From contig NZ_AORL01000010.1 in assembly GCF_000383095.1 (NCBI RefSeq), forward strand, positions 124,001 to 188,000: 64,000 nucleotides of DNA. Reading direction: 5' to 3'. The translations under genes were made by a program, and so were the position numbers. The notes under the pieces are model-generated. The model worked only from the letters and a program-made list of their open reading frames with translations, was not told where the DNA came from and did no database searches. Below, in pieces: positions 23,754 through 34,200 of the stretch (position 1 is the first letter of the stretch; every line of letters begins with the position of its first letter). Source of the DNA: Sphingomonas sp. PR090111-T3T-6A. Its GTDB lineage: Bacteria > Pseudomonadota > Alphaproteobacteria > Sphingomonadales > Sphingomonadaceae.

Positions 23754-24977
23754 CTAGCGGAGCAGCGCCAGCGGCACCGCGTCGGCCATCGCCCTGTAGC
23801 CGGCGGGCGAGGGATGGAGATGATCGCCCGAGTCGAAGTCCGGGCGGAGATGGTCCGGGTGCGCCGGGTCGCGCGTCACCCGGTCGAAATCGACGATGCC
23901 ATCGAAATGGCCGGGCTCGCGAATCCAGCGATTGACCGCCTGACGATCCGCTTCGTTGGCGGCGTCGGGATGATAATAGGACGAGCCCGCATAAGGCAGG
24001 ATGGTCGCCCCGATCACCTTCACGCCCTGCGCGTGGGCGCGCTCGATGATCTGGCGATAGGCGCCGATGATCTGCTCTACGAGCGCGGCATGGCCTTCGG
24101 GTGTTACGGACGCGTCGCGGGTGAGGGTGCCGAGATCGTTGACGCCTTCGAGCAGCACGACCGTCCGAACGCCGGGCTGGGCGAGCACGTCGCGATCGAA
24201 GCGGGCGAGCGCGTTCGGGCCGAGCCCGTCGAGCAGCAGCCGGTTGCCGCCGATCCCCTGATTGAGCACCGACAGGCTGCGCGTGGCGGGGCTCGCCTGA
24301 AGCCGCTCGGCGAGTTTGTCGGGCCAGCGATCATTGCCGTTGGTGGTGGCGCCGTGACCGTCGGTGATCGAATCGCCCAGCGTCACGACCGCGCCGGCGC
24401 CGGCCGGGCCCTCCACCTCGATGCCGGCGAGCTGATACCAGTGCTCGACCTTCTGCGCGTTCGCGAGATCGGCGGCGGCGCTCTGGTTGCCATGGACGAG
24501 ATAGGAGGTGCTGCGCGAGCCCGGATGGCCGGTCTGCCGATCGGGCGCCTCGGGGAGATGGAGGCTGACGGCGAGCACGGCGAGCGGCGCGGCGTTCATC
24601 GCGACGGGATCGGAGAGATAGGAGGCGCCCGCCGGGATGGTGACGCTGGCGCTGCCGTTGAAGGTGACGGCCTTGTCGCTCGCCGGATCGATCCGTGCCC
24701 CGGCCGGCGAGACGGCGCGGGCGACATGGACATTGTCGATCACCAGCGGCTGCGTGCCGAAGGCGTTGGAGAGACGCAGCCGGATGCGGCTTCCTCCGGC
24801 GCTGAGGCGCACCACCTGCCGGAGCGTCGCATCATGCAGGTCGGCGGGGGCGAGCGCGTTCTGCGGCTCGGGCACCTGCTGCGAGGCCGCCCAGCTCCCG
24901 ACCCAATGGGCCGGCGCGGCGATGGCCGGCAGCGGGGCCAGCGCGAGGAGGGCGGCGGCGCAGGCAGTGCGGATCAT
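23754..24977 (-). CDS. Secreted SGNH/GDSL hydrolase (esterase)
   Basis: A 407-residue exported esterase. Residues 1-21 are a signal peptide (PLPAIAAPA). A ~170-residue beta-rich N-terminal region precedes the SGNH fold, which has block I GDSITDG (Ser203), block II NQGIGGNR, block III GVND and block V DHLHPSPAG with the catalytic Asp/His. Such enzymes often deacetylate plant polysaccharides. Its start overlaps the stop of the MFS transporter gene (ATGA), so it is the last gene of the GH3-MFS-SGNH unit. Removal of acetyl or other acyl groups from xylan fragments is a reasonable inference but is not proved by sequence. Confidence 0.88.
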   Translation of the reverse strand: MIRTACAAALLALAPLPAIAAPAHWVGSWAASQQVPEPQNALAPADLHDATLRQVVRLSAGGSRIRLRLSNAFGTQPLVIDNVHVARAVSPAGARIDPASDKAVTFNGSASVTIPAGASYLSDPVAMNAAPLAVLAVSLHLPEAPDRQTGHPGSRSTSYLVHGNQSAAADLANAQKVEHWYQLAGIEVEGPAGAGAVVTLGDSITDGHGATTNGNDRWPDKLAERLQASPATRSLSVLNQGIGGNRLLLDGLGPNALARFDRDVLAQPGVRTVVLLEGVNDLGTLTRDASVTPEGHAALVEQIIGAYRQIIERAHAQGVKVIGATILPYAGSSYYHPDAANEADRQAVNRWIREPGHFDGIVDFDRVTRDPAHPDHLRPDFDSGDHLHPSPAGYRAMADAVPLALLR

Positions 24978-26248
24978 GCAAGTTGCTCCGGTTCGACGGG
25001 CGTATAGTTCGGCACGAGCAGGTGGACGACACCGAGCGCCACGAGATAGGCGCAGGCCGCGACGACGAAGATCGGCTCGTAGCTGCCCAAAGTCTCAAGG
25101 ATGACGCCTGCGAACTTGGCCATCAGCATCCCGCCGATCGCCCCCGACAACCCGCCGAGCCCGATCACGGAGCCTGCCATCCCGCGCGGGAAGAGATCGC
25201 CAGGCAACGCGTAGACATTGGCCGAGAAGCCCTGATGGCAGGCGCAGGCCAGCCCGATCAGCAGCACCGCCCACCACATGCCGGGCGCATGGCTCGCCAC
25301 CGCGATGGGGAGCGCGAAGAGGGCGCAGACGAACATCGCCGTCTTGCGCGCGCGATTGACGCTCATGCCCCGCCCGAGCAGTCGCGAGGAGAACCAGCCG
25401 CCTGCCACCGAGCCCACGTCGGCGAGGATATAGACCGCGACCAGCGGCGGCCCGAAGTCCAGCATCTTCACATGGTACTGGCGGTTGAAGAAGTCCGGCA
25501 GCCAGAAGAGGAAGGTCCACCACACCGGATCGATCAGGAAGCGGCCGGCCATATAGGCCCATGTCTGGCGCAGGCGGAGCAGGGTGCGCCACTTCACCGG
25601 GCGCTGTGCCTCCATGGGCTCGCTCTCGATCCACGCCAGCTCCTCCGATGTCACGCGGGGATGCTCGCGCGGGCGGCGATAGAAGCCGAGCCACGCCACG
25701 ATCCACAGCGCGGTCAGCGCGCCGGTCGCGACGAAGGCCCAGCGCCAGCCGAAGGTGACCGCGATGATCGGCACCACCAGCGGCGTCACGATCGCGCCGA
25801 CGTTCGAGCCGGCGTTGAAGATGCCGATGGCGAGCGCCCGCTCGCGCTTGGGGAACCACTCGTTGGTCGCGGCCAGCGCCGAGGGGAAGGTGCCCGCCTC
25901 GCCGATCGCCAGCGGGACGCGCGCGATCAACATCCCCGTGGTCGAGGTGAAGAGCGCATGGGCGACATGGCCGATCGTCCACAGCGTCACCGCCAGCGCA
26001 TAGCCGATCCGCGCGCCGACCCGGTCGACCAGCCGCCCGAACAGGACATAAGCGAGGCCGTAGGCGCCCTGGAACCAGATGGCGAGATCGGCATAGCCGG
26101 TCTCGCTCCAGCCGTAGCGGGCCTGCAATTCGGGCTTGAGCGTGGGCAGGACGAGCCGGTCGATATAGCTCAGCACCACCGCCGCGAAGAGCAGCGAGCA
26201 CACGATCCAGCGGACCCGCCCCGCTGGTTTGGAAAGAGGCAGGTTCAC
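24974..26248 (-). CDS. MFS transporter, anion:cation symporter (hexuronate-type) family
   Basis: A 424-residue inner-membrane transporter with twelve hydrophobic segments. The N-terminus (WIVCSLLFAAVVLSYIDRLVLPTL) and the GIFNAGSNVGAIVTPL block are typical of ACS-family proteins such as ExuT, GudP and related sugar-acid carriers. The start is GTG at 26248 with a weak ribosome site, 91 nt after the GH3 stop, a gap that holds a strong hairpin. Context suggests uptake of glucuronate or 4-O-methylglucuronate freed by the GH67 enzyme, or of a xylose derivative. Confidence 0.87.
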   Translation of the reverse strand: MNLPLSKPAGRVRWIVCSLLFAAVVLSYIDRLVLPTLKPELQARYGWSETGYADLAIWFQGAYGLAYVLFGRLVDRVGARIGYALAVTLWTIGHVAHALFTSTTGMLIARVPLAIGEAGTFPSALAATNEWFPKRERALAIGIFNAGSNVGAIVTPLVVPIIAVTFGWRWAFVATGALTALWIVAWLGFYRRPREHPRVTSEELAWIESEPMEAQRPVKWRTLLRLRQTWAYMAGRFLIDPVWWTFLFWLPDFFNRQYHVKMLDFGPPLVAVYILADVGSVAGGWFSSRLLGRGMSVNRARKTAMFVCALFALPIAVASHAPGMWWAVLLIGLACACHQGFSANVYALPGDLFPRGMAGSVIGLGGLSGAIGGMLMAKFAGVILETLGSYEPIFVVAACAYLVALGVVHLLVPNYTPVEPEQLA

Positions 26249-26280
26249 ACGATCACCAAGAGCAAGGGGACGCCGCTCGC

Positions 26281-26309
26281 ACGGCCCCCGAGAAAAGCAC
26301 GGGGGCCGT
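26281..26309 (-). other. Intra-operon hairpin between GH3 and MFS genes
   Basis: Perfect 10-bp arms (ACGGCCCCCG and CGGGGGCCGT) with a 9-nt loop lie 30 nt downstream of the GH3 stop. No T tract follows on the minus strand. It may stabilise the upstream mRNA segment or attenuate read-through. Confidence 0.5.
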
Positions 26310-26339
26310 CATGATGTCGCACTGGCAGCGCGCGTGCAA

Positions 26340-28751
26340 TCAACCCGCCACGGTCAGCGTCGTCGTCTGGAGATCGACCGAATTGGGGCCGACCATGACG
26401 TCGAAGTCGCCCGGCTCCACCACGCGCTTCATGTCGATGTTCCACATCTCGAGGCTGTGGGGCGTGAGCGTGAAGGTCAGCGTGCGGCTTTCGCCCGGTT
26501 TCAGCGTGACGCGCTGGAAGCCCTTCAGCTCCTTCACAGGCCGCGTGACCGACGACACCTTGTCGTGGATATAGAGCTGCACCGTCTCGTCGCCGGCGCG
26601 CTGGCCCGTATTCTTCACGTCCACCGACACCTGCACCGATCCGCCGGTGCCGATCGTCTGCTGTGACAGGCGCGGCGGCGAGATCGCGAAGCTGGTGTAG
26701 CTTAAACCCCAGCCAAACGGGAACAGCGGCTTGGTGGTGTCGAACAGGTAGCCGCGATGCGCGCTGGGCTTGGCGTTGTAGAACATCGGCAACTGGCCGA
26801 CCGAGCGCGGGATGGTGAGGGGCAGCTTGCCGCCGGGGTTCACGTCGCCGAACAGGACGTCGGCCATGGCGTTGCCGCCCTGTTCGCCCAAATACCAGCC
26901 CTCGACCAGCGCATTCGCCTCGTCGGCGATCTTCACCGTGGAGGCGGGGCGGCCGTTCAGCAGCACCACCGTCACCGGCTTGCCGAGCGCCTTGATCGCA
27001 TCGAACAGATCCTGCTGCTGGCCAACCAGATCGAGGCTGGTGCGATCGCCGAGATGGTTGTCGGCCCAGCCTTCGCGGCTGGTCTGCTCGGTGTCGCCGA
27101 GGCAGAGGATGATGCGGTCCGCGCCTTTCGCGGCCTCCACCGCCTGCTGGATCAGCTTGGCATTCTCGGCCGGGCTGGCGAGCGTGACCTTGTCCTCCCA
27201 CCAGTCGTCATTCTCGGTGATCTTCACGCCCTGTGAGAAGACGATATTGGCGCGATTGCCGACCTTCGCCTTGATCCCGTCGAGGATCGAGACGGTGTGC
27301 GGCGGCTGGCCGTAATAGCCGCCCAGACGCGCCACGGCGGCGTTGGGGCCGATCACCGCGATGGTGGGCTTGGCCGCGCCTGCGGCGGGGAGCGCCAGCG
27401 GGAGCATCCCGTCATTCTTGAGGAGGACGATCGACTCTTGCGCGGCCTTGCGCGCGAGGGCGACGGCCTCCGGCGTGTTGGTGACGGCGACGGCATGATT
27501 GGCGTCGGCATAGGGATGCTCGAACAGGCCGGCGCGGAACTTCAGCTCCAGCATCCGACGCACCGCGATGTCCACCTGCGCCTCGCTCACCTTGCCCTCG
27601 CGCACCTGTTTGGTGAGCGTCGCGTAGGAGAGGCCCTCGGGCAGATCCGAATCGACGCCCGCGTCGAGCGCACGGCGGGCCGCGCCTTCGAGATCGGACG
27701 CGATATGGTGGATGCTCATGAGCTGGTCGATGGCCGAATAGTCGCTGACCACCGCGCCCCGGAAACCCCATTCGCCGCGCAGCACATGGCCCAGCAGCCA
27801 CTTGTTCGCGTGGGAGGGCACGCCGTCGATCTCGTTGTACGAGGCCATCACCGCCTCGATCCCGGTGCGCTTCACCACCTCTTCGAAGGGCGGGAAGAAA
27901 TTCTCGCGCAGCTCGCGCTCGGAGATCGGGGCGGGGCCGACATTGGTGCCGCTCTCGGGCTGGCCATGGCCGGTCAGATGCTTGAGCGTCGCGAAGACAT
28001 GGCCCGGTGTCACCTGCCGCACGCGGCCGGGGCCTTGCAGGCCCTCCACCGCCGCGACGCCCAGTTCGCCGACCAGATAGGGGTCTTCGCCGAACGTTTC
28101 CTCGATGCGGCCCCAGCGCGGATCGCGCGCCACGTCCACCACCGGCGAGAGGACGAGGCTGACGCCCCGCGCCGAAGCCTCGCGCGCCACCACCGTGTCG
28201 ATCGAGCGGATCAGGTCCGGGTTCCAGGACGAAGCCTGAGCGATCGCCTGCGGGAAGCTGGTCGCGCCGACGGCGGCATAGCCGTGCAGCCCCTCCTCAT
28301 GGAACAGGATCGGGATGCCCAGCCGCGTCTGGGTCATGGCCCAATGCTGGAGCCCGTTGACGAGCGCGACCGTCTGGCGCGCATCCCGGCCGGGGACGAC
28401 GCGCGGGCTGACCGGCCCCTCCGCGTCGGACGGGCGGGCGAGCTGGCCCATGCCGTTGGGGTAGAGCGTGCCGAGCTTCGTCGGATCGAGCTGGAGGTGC
28501 GCGTCGAAAAAGGCCTTCTTGCCTTCCCACACGGTGGTGATCTGGGCGACCTTCTCCTCCAGCGTCATGCGCTTGAGGAGGTCGTCGACACGCGCCTCGA
28601 TCGGCTGGGAGGCATCCTTGTAGAGAGCATGGGCCAGCGAATTGTCGGCGGCCACGGGGCGGCGCGGCGCGGCATGAACGACCGATGACGGCACGAGAAG
28701 GCCCACGGTCGCAACAGTAGCGGCAAGACGGCTGATGGCGCTGAAGCGCAT
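26340..28751 (-). CDS. Secreted GH3 beta-xylosidase/beta-glucosidase (BglX-like)
   Basis: An 803-residue exported GH3 enzyme. The signal peptide ends near SSVVHAA (residue ~28). The order is the TIM-barrel domain (~50-400) with LTGHGQPESG and nucleophile Asp337 in GAVVSDYSAI, the alpha/beta sandwich domain (~430-650), and a fibronectin-III-like C-terminal domain (~690-795, SVQVSVDVKNTGQRAGDETVQLYI). Glu in RIEETFGEDPYL is also conserved. The domain set fits BglX-type enzymes acting on xylo- or gluco-oligosaccharides. The divergent GH67 gene argues for beta-xylosidase. The ATG at 28751 has GGGAGAAGG upstream. It lies behind a LacI-type operator at 28811. Confidence 0.9.
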   Translation of the reverse strand: MRFSAISRLAATVATVGLLVPSSVVHAAPRRPVAADNSLAHALYKDASQPIEARVDDLLKRMTLEEKVAQITTVWEGKKAFFDAHLQLDPTKLGTLYPNGMGQLARPSDAEGPVSPRVVPGRDARQTVALVNGLQHWAMTQTRLGIPILFHEEGLHGYAAVGATSFPQAIAQASSWNPDLIRSIDTVVAREASARGVSLVLSPVVDVARDPRWGRIEETFGEDPYLVGELGVAAVEGLQGPGRVRQVTPGHVFATLKHLTGHGQPESGTNVGPAPISERELRENFFPPFEEVVKRTGIEAVMASYNEIDGVPSHANKWLLGHVLRGEWGFRGAVVSDYSAIDQLMSIHHIASDLEGAARRALDAGVDSDLPEGLSYATLTKQVREGKVSEAQVDIAVRRMLELKFRAGLFEHPYADANHAVAVTNTPEAVALARKAAQESIVLLKNDGMLPLALPAAGAAKPTIAVIGPNAAVARLGGYYGQPPHTVSILDGIKAKVGNRANIVFSQGVKITENDDWWEDKVTLASPAENAKLIQQAVEAAKGADRIILCLGDTEQTSREGWADNHLGDRTSLDLVGQQQDLFDAIKALGKPVTVVLLNGRPASTVKIADEANALVEGWYLGEQGGNAMADVLFGDVNPGGKLPLTIPRSVGQLPMFYNAKPSAHRGYLFDTTKPLFPFGWGLSYTSFAISPPRLSQQTIGTGGSVQVSVDVKNTGQRAGDETVQLYIHDKVSSVTRPVKELKGFQRVTLKPGESRTLTFTLTPHSLEMWNIDMKRVVEPGDFDVMVGPNSVDLQTTTLTVAG

Positions 28752-28810
28752 CCTTCTCCCTTTCGATGTGCGGATGAACCCGCTCGACATTCTTCTTGAT
28801 GCCGTTGTAT

Positions 28811-28824
28811 TGATAACGCTACCA
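28811..28824. promoter_or_regulatory. LacI-type operator A (GH3/GH67 divergent promoter)
   Basis: TGATAACGCTACCA fits TGNTANCGNTANCA at all fixed positions. A TTGACA -35 hexamer for the minus-strand gene lies upstream at 28845-28850. The site sits 60 nt before the GH3 ATG and could also act on the GH67 gene. Confidence 0.6.
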
Positions 28825-28927
28825 TGATCTAAGCCGGCAAAGCTTGTCAATGCCGGGCTGTCCGGGCGGGAGCGATGCGGACGGGGCGCCCACGAAAGCG
28901 GTCCGCCGAGGATGAGGAGGATCGGCG

Positions 28928-31087
28928 TTGAGATTATTCCCGTGCGTCTGGCGGCCGCTGGCGGCGGCGGCCCTGTTGGCCGGCATGTCCGGTGCGGCCC
29001 ATGCCGAGGACGGCTACGAGCTGTGGCTTCGCTACAAGCCTCTCCCCGCTGCCGAGCAGTCCGCGATGGCCGCGCACGCCAGCGCGATCGTGGCGCCGGG
29101 CTCCTCCGACACGGTGCGCGTCGCGGTGGACGAGCTGCGGCGCGGCTTCGGCGGGATGACGGGCCATGCGCCGGAGCGCGCGACCGGCGCGGGGGCGGGC
29201 GCGATCCTGCTCGCGACGCCTGATGAATCGCCGGATGTGGCGGCGCTGAAGCTGCCGCTGGGCGCGCTCGGCAAGGAAGGCTTCCTGATCCGCAGCATCG
29301 CCATCGGCGGCCAGCCGGTGACGCTCGTCACGGCGAACAGCGATATCGGCCTGCTCTACGGCGCCTTCCGCCTGCTGGAACTCGCCGAGGCGGGGCAGCC
29401 GCTCGACAAGCTCGACATCCAGTCCGCGCCCAAGCTGCAACTGCGCGTGCTCGACCATTGGGACAATCTCGATCGCACCGTGGAGCGCGGCTATGCCGGG
29501 CAATCGATCTGGGACTGGTGGAAGCTGCCCGACTGGAAGGCGCCGCGCTACACCGACTATGCCCGCGCCAACGCCTCGATCGGCATCAACGGCGCGGTGC
29601 TGAACAACGTCAACGCTCAGCCCGCGAGCCTCACCGCGCCCTTCATCGCCAAGGCGGCGGCGCTGGCGGACGTGTTCCGGCCTTATGGGATCAAGGTCTA
29701 TCTCTCGCCGCGTTTCTCGGCCCCGATCGAGATCGGCGGCCTCAAGACGGCCGATCCGCTCGACCCTGAGGTGAAGGCCTGGTGGAAGGCCAAGGCCGAC
29801 GAGATCTACCGTGCCATCCCCGATTTCGGCGGTTTCCTCGTCAAGGCGAACAGCGAAGGCCAGCCCGGCCCGCAGGACTATCACCGCACCCATGCCGACG
29901 GCGCCAATGTGCTGGCCGACGCGGTGAAGCCGCATGGCGGCATCGTGATGTATCGCGCCTTCGTTTATAGCGAGAACAATGCCGAGGATCGCGCCAAGCA
30001 GGCCTATTCGGACTTCAAGCCGATCGACGGTAAGTTCGCGGACAACGTGATCGTGCAGGTGAAGAACGGCGCGATCGACTTCCAGCCGCGTGAGCCCTTC
30101 CATCCGCTCTTCGGCGCGATGCCGAAGACGCCGCTGATGATGGAATTCCAGATCACCAAGGAATATCTCGGCTTCGCGACCCACCTCGTCTATCTCGGCC
30201 CGCTCTTCCAGGAGACGCTGGAAAGCGACACCTATGCGCACGGCAAGGGCTCGACGGTCGCGCATGTCCTCGAAGGCAAGGTCGACCCCTACAGGCTGAC
30301 CGGCATGGCCGGCGTCGCCAATATCGGCAGCGACCGCAACTGGTCGGGCTCGGTGTTCAATCAGGCGAACTGGTATGCCTTCGGCCGCTTCGCCTGGGAC
30401 CCGGATGCCTCGGCCGAGAAGATCGCGGCCGAGTGGGCGCGGATGACCTTCACGCCCGACCCCGCCTTCGTCGCGCCGGCGGTGAAGATGATGATGGGCT
30501 CGCGCGAAGCGGCGGTCGACTACATGACCCCGCTCGGCCTCGCGCATCAGATGGGGACCAGCCACCATTATGGCCCCGCGCCGTGGGTGAGCGATCTCGC
30601 GCGCCCTGAGTGGAACCCGACCTACTACAGCCGTGCCGACGCCAGCGGAATCGGCTTCGACCGCACCGCGACCGGCAGCAATGCGATGGCGCAATACGCC
30701 CCGCCGGTGGCGCGAATGTTCGCCAATCCGAAGACCACGCCCGAGACGCTGCTGCTCTGGTTCCACCATATGCCGTGGGACACCCGCATGGCCTCGGGCC
30801 GCACGCTCTGGGCGGACCTGATCGCGCATTACGACGCGGGCGTGGCGGATGTCGGGACGATGCGGGCGGAGTGGGCGAAGCTCCGGCCCTATGTCGATGC
30901 GGATCGCTTCGCGGAGACGAGCGTCTTCCTCTCGATCCAGCAGCGCGAGGCGCAGTGGTGGCGCGACGCCAGCATCGCTTACTTCCAGAGTGTGTCCAAA
31001 AGGCCACTGCCCGCCGGTGTTACGCCACCGGCGCAAACGCTCGAATATTATGAATCCCTGCGTTTTCCCATACGGCCGGGAAACTAG
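28928..31087 (+). CDS. aguA: Alpha-glucuronidase, GH67
   Basis: A 719-residue exported enzyme that removes (4-O-methyl)glucuronic acid from the ends of xylo-oligosaccharides. The signal peptide ends at AAHAED (about residue 26). The N-terminal beta domain is followed by a TIM barrel starting near LRVLDHWDNLDR. Catalytic residues are Glu310 (KANSEGQPGP, general acid), Asp384 (NGAIDFQPREP) and Glu412 (ITKEYLG); their spacing matches Glu292/Asp365/Glu393 of the Cellvibrio GH67 enzyme. The start is TTG at 28928, supported by AGGAGG 8 nt upstream. It is divergent from GH3, and 180 nt before the TonB receptor. Confidence 0.95.
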   Translation: MRLFPCVWRPLAAAALLAGMSGAAHAEDGYELWLRYKPLPAAEQSAMAAHASAIVAPGSSDTVRVAVDELRRGFGGMTGHAPERATGAGAGAILLATPDESPDVAALKLPLGALGKEGFLIRSIAIGGQPVTLVTANSDIGLLYGAFRLLELAEAGQPLDKLDIQSAPKLQLRVLDHWDNLDRTVERGYAGQSIWDWWKLPDWKAPRYTDYARANASIGINGAVLNNVNAQPASLTAPFIAKAAALADVFRPYGIKVYLSPRFSAPIEIGGLKTADPLDPEVKAWWKAKADEIYRAIPDFGGFLVKANSEGQPGPQDYHRTHADGANVLADAVKPHGGIVMYRAFVYSENNAEDRAKQAYSDFKPIDGKFADNVIVQVKNGAIDFQPREPFHPLFGAMPKTPLMMEFQITKEYLGFATHLVYLGPLFQETLESDTYAHGKGSTVAHVLEGKVDPYRLTGMAGVANIGSDRNWSGSVFNQANWYAFGRFAWDPDASAEKIAAEWARMTFTPDPAFVAPAVKMMMGSREAAVDYMTPLGLAHQMGTSHHYGPAPWVSDLARPEWNPTYYSRADASGIGFDRTATGSNAMAQYAPPVARMFANPKTTPETLLLWFHHMPWDTRMASGRTLWADLIAHYDAGVADVGTMRAEWAKLRPYVDADRFAETSVFLSIQQREAQWWRDASIAYFQSVSKRPLPAGVTPPAQTLEYYESLRFPIRPGN

Positions 31088-31135
31088 GCGATATCATGCG
31101 TGAAACAGAGTGAAATATCCGACAAATTATAAATG

Positions 31136-31164
31136 TTGACAGAGAAGAAGACGCAGCGTTAGCT
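31136..31164 (+). promoter_or_regulatory. Putative promoter of the xylan-region TonB receptor
   Basis: TTGACA (31136-31141) and TTAGCT (31159-31164) are separated by 17 nt. The LacI-type operator B follows 6 nt later, where transcription would begin. Confidence 0.5.
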
Positions 31165-31170
31165 CGCTGA

Positions 31171-31184
31171 TGTGAACGCTACCA
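31171..31184. promoter_or_regulatory. LacI-type operator B (TonB receptor promoter)
   Basis: TGTGAACGCTACCA matches TGNTANCGNTANCA except at one fixed position. It sits at the predicted transcription start of the receptor gene, a classical repressor position. Confidence 0.5.
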
Positions 31185-31267
31185 CGAAGGTGGCGCAGGC
31201 TGTCATCCAGATGGCACCCCACGAGACGCTGCAAAAGGCGCAAAGGGAACAGGAGAGGGACATTATC

Positions 31268-34200
31268 ATGACTTATGTGTCGACGACCCGCGTCGCTGTG
31301 CGGCGGATTGCCCTGCTTGGCGCTACCATGCTGGCGGGCGTGGCCACCGCCCCCGCCTTCGCGCAGGATCAGGCCGCGCCGGCCGCGCAGCCCGCCCTGG
31401 GCTCGCCGCAGGAGCAGGCCTCCACCACCAATCCATCGGGCACCGATGCCGGCGCGGGCGATATCATCGTCACCGGCTATCGCAGCAGCCTTGCACAGTC
31501 GATCAACTCCAAGCGCAACTCCATCGGCTTCAGCGATTCCATCTTCGCGGAAGACATCGGCAAGTTCCCGGATACGAACATCGCGGAGAGCTTGAACCGC
31601 ATCCCCGGCATCACGATCAGCCGCGACATCACCGGCGAGGGCACCAACGTCGCGATCCGCGGCCTCGGCTCCAACTTCACCGAGGTGACGCTGAACGGCG
31701 CGCCGATCGCGATCGCGTCGTCGGGCACCACCGACGCGCAGGGCACCGGCCGCGAGGTCGACCTGAGCTTCTTCCCGACCGATCTCTTCACCAAGCTGAC
31801 GGTCAACAAGAGCTATACGGCCGATCTGCTCGAAGGCGGCGCCGCCGGTAACGTCGATATCCGCACCGCGCGGCCGTTCGATCATCCGGGCACGCACTTC
31901 ACCTACAATTTCCAGGGCACGAAGCAGAGCGAGGCATCGGGCTGGGGCCAGCGCGGCTCGGCCGTCGCCAGCGCCACCTTCGGCAATTTCGGCATCCTCG
32001 CTGGCATCGCTGGCAACCGCACCAAGTCGCGCGTCACGGGCTTCGAGACGATCGGCTGGACCAACCCGAACCTTTCGGCCGCGCAGTGCGGCGCGACCAC
32101 GGGCTGCAACTCGACCGGCGGCGGCAACTGGACGATCCCCGGCACCGTGCCGTCCAATGCGGGCAACGGCCTGACGCCGGGCGCGACGATCGATCAGGCC
32201 TTCCTGCTCGCGCACAATCCCGGCCTCACGATCCAGCAGCTCGACAACGCCATCATCCCGCGCCTCGGCCGCCCGTCCGACGAGTTCGGCACGCGCAACC
32301 GCATCAACGCGGTGCTGAGCGCCGAGTGGCGCCCGAGCGACGATCTGCATTTCTATGTCGACGGCATGTACGGCTGGAAGAAGAACGACCTCCAGCGCAT
32401 CGACATGGACTGGGTCGGCCGTAACGGCGCGATGATCCCGCTCGATATGACGGTCGACAAGTCGGATTGCAGCCAGGGTTGCACCGTGACCTCGGCGACC
32501 TTCGCCAATGCGCAATATTTCCTCGAATACCGCCCCTTCATCGAGACGACGCGCTATTACGGTGTCAATCCGGGCGCCGAGTGGCAGATCACCGACAAGC
32601 TGAAGTTCAACATCCAGGGCAACTACACGCGCAGCACCTTCCACCGCGAATCGCCGTCGGTGCTGGTGACCACGCCGGCCAATTCGGGCGTGACGGTCGA
32701 CTACAAGAATGATGGCGGCATCCCGACCATGGCCAGCAACGTCGATCTCAACGATCCGACCCAGTTCGGCTGGACCGGCGGTGGCCGCGTCAACATCCAG
32801 GACGAGCGTCGCCTCAACAAGAACAAGGGTGTTCGCGGCGACCTGACCTGGGGTGACGAGCATCTCAACATCCGCGTCGGCGGCAATTACGACGATATCT
32901 CGCGTCGCATCAGCGCCTTCGACAACAGCCAGGCGTGGCAGAATGCGGTCTGCGGCGACAATCCCAGCGTGTTCGTGGGCTCGCCCAATGCGCAGCCGCC
33001 CTGCGAAGGCCTGAACGTCGCGGGCGCCGCGCCCGCCGGCTATCCGACCTATCCGGGCTATGGCACGGGCTTCACCTCGGGCATGACCGGCCCGGTCACC
33101 TACGGCGGCTCGCTGGTTCCGGCGGCCCAGATCGCGAACTTCCTGACCAAGGGGCCGGACGGCTTCGTCACGGTCGATTGGGACAAGTTCAAGAAGGCGA
33201 CCAACTACGACGCCTTCCACGCCTCCGAACCGGTGGCGGGTTCGGCCAACACCGGCGCCAGCGGCGGCTATATCCGCGAGAAGTCGCCGGCGGCCTTCAT
33301 CGAGGTGAACGGCATCCAGCGCATCGCCGACAGCGACCTGCGCTTCAACGTCGGCGTGCGCTACGTCCACACCGATCAGACGATCGCCGGTCAGGTCTCG
33401 CTGCCCGATCCGCGCAACCCGACCGCCGCTGCCGACATCGCGGCGGCGCAGGGCGGCCTCTACCCCAACATCGTCAACACGGTGACGACGCACAGCAGCT
33501 ATACCAAGTGGCTGCCGGCGGCGAACTTCGCCTATGACGTGGGCGATCATGCGGTGGCCCGCTTCGCGGTCTCGAAGACGATGACGCGGCCCGATCCGAA
33601 CGCGCAGCTTCCGGGCGTGAACTTCTCCACCCCGTCGGCGGACGTGGCGACGATCGGCAACCCGGCGCTCAAGCCCTACACCTCGACCAACCTCGATCTC
33701 GGTATCGAATATTATACCGGGCATGAGGGCCTCATCAGCATGGCGGCCTTCCGCAAGCAGCTGAAGGGCTTCACCACCAACGGCATCGTCACCGTGCCCT
33801 TCTCGGCGCTGGCGCTCTACGGCATCACCTACGGCTCGCTGACGCCGACCCAGCAGGATGCGATCAACGCCCGTGGCGGCCCGGACAATGCGACCGTCCA
33901 GGTGCAGCAGCAGGTCAACGCCAGCGGCACGCTGACGGTGAACGGCCTTGAGTTCCAGTGGGTGCAGCCGCTCGACTTCATCACCGAGCGCTTCGGCATC
34001 AAGGGCTTCGGCTTCAACGCCAACGCCACGATCGTCGACCAGAAGGGCACCGGTGCGGCGCCTGCGGTGGCGCTCGGCGTGGCCAAGTACACCTACAACA
34101 TCAGCGCCTATTACGAGAATCACGGCGTCAGCCTGCGCATCTCGGAGACGTTCCAGAAGGGCTCGCAGCAGTCGACCGCGAACCAGAACGGCATTCCCAA

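Noticed and set aside
26281-26309. Rho-independent terminator separating GH3 from the MFS gene
   Set aside because: The stem is strong but no T tract follows on the transcribed strand, so I list it as an intra-operon hairpin instead.
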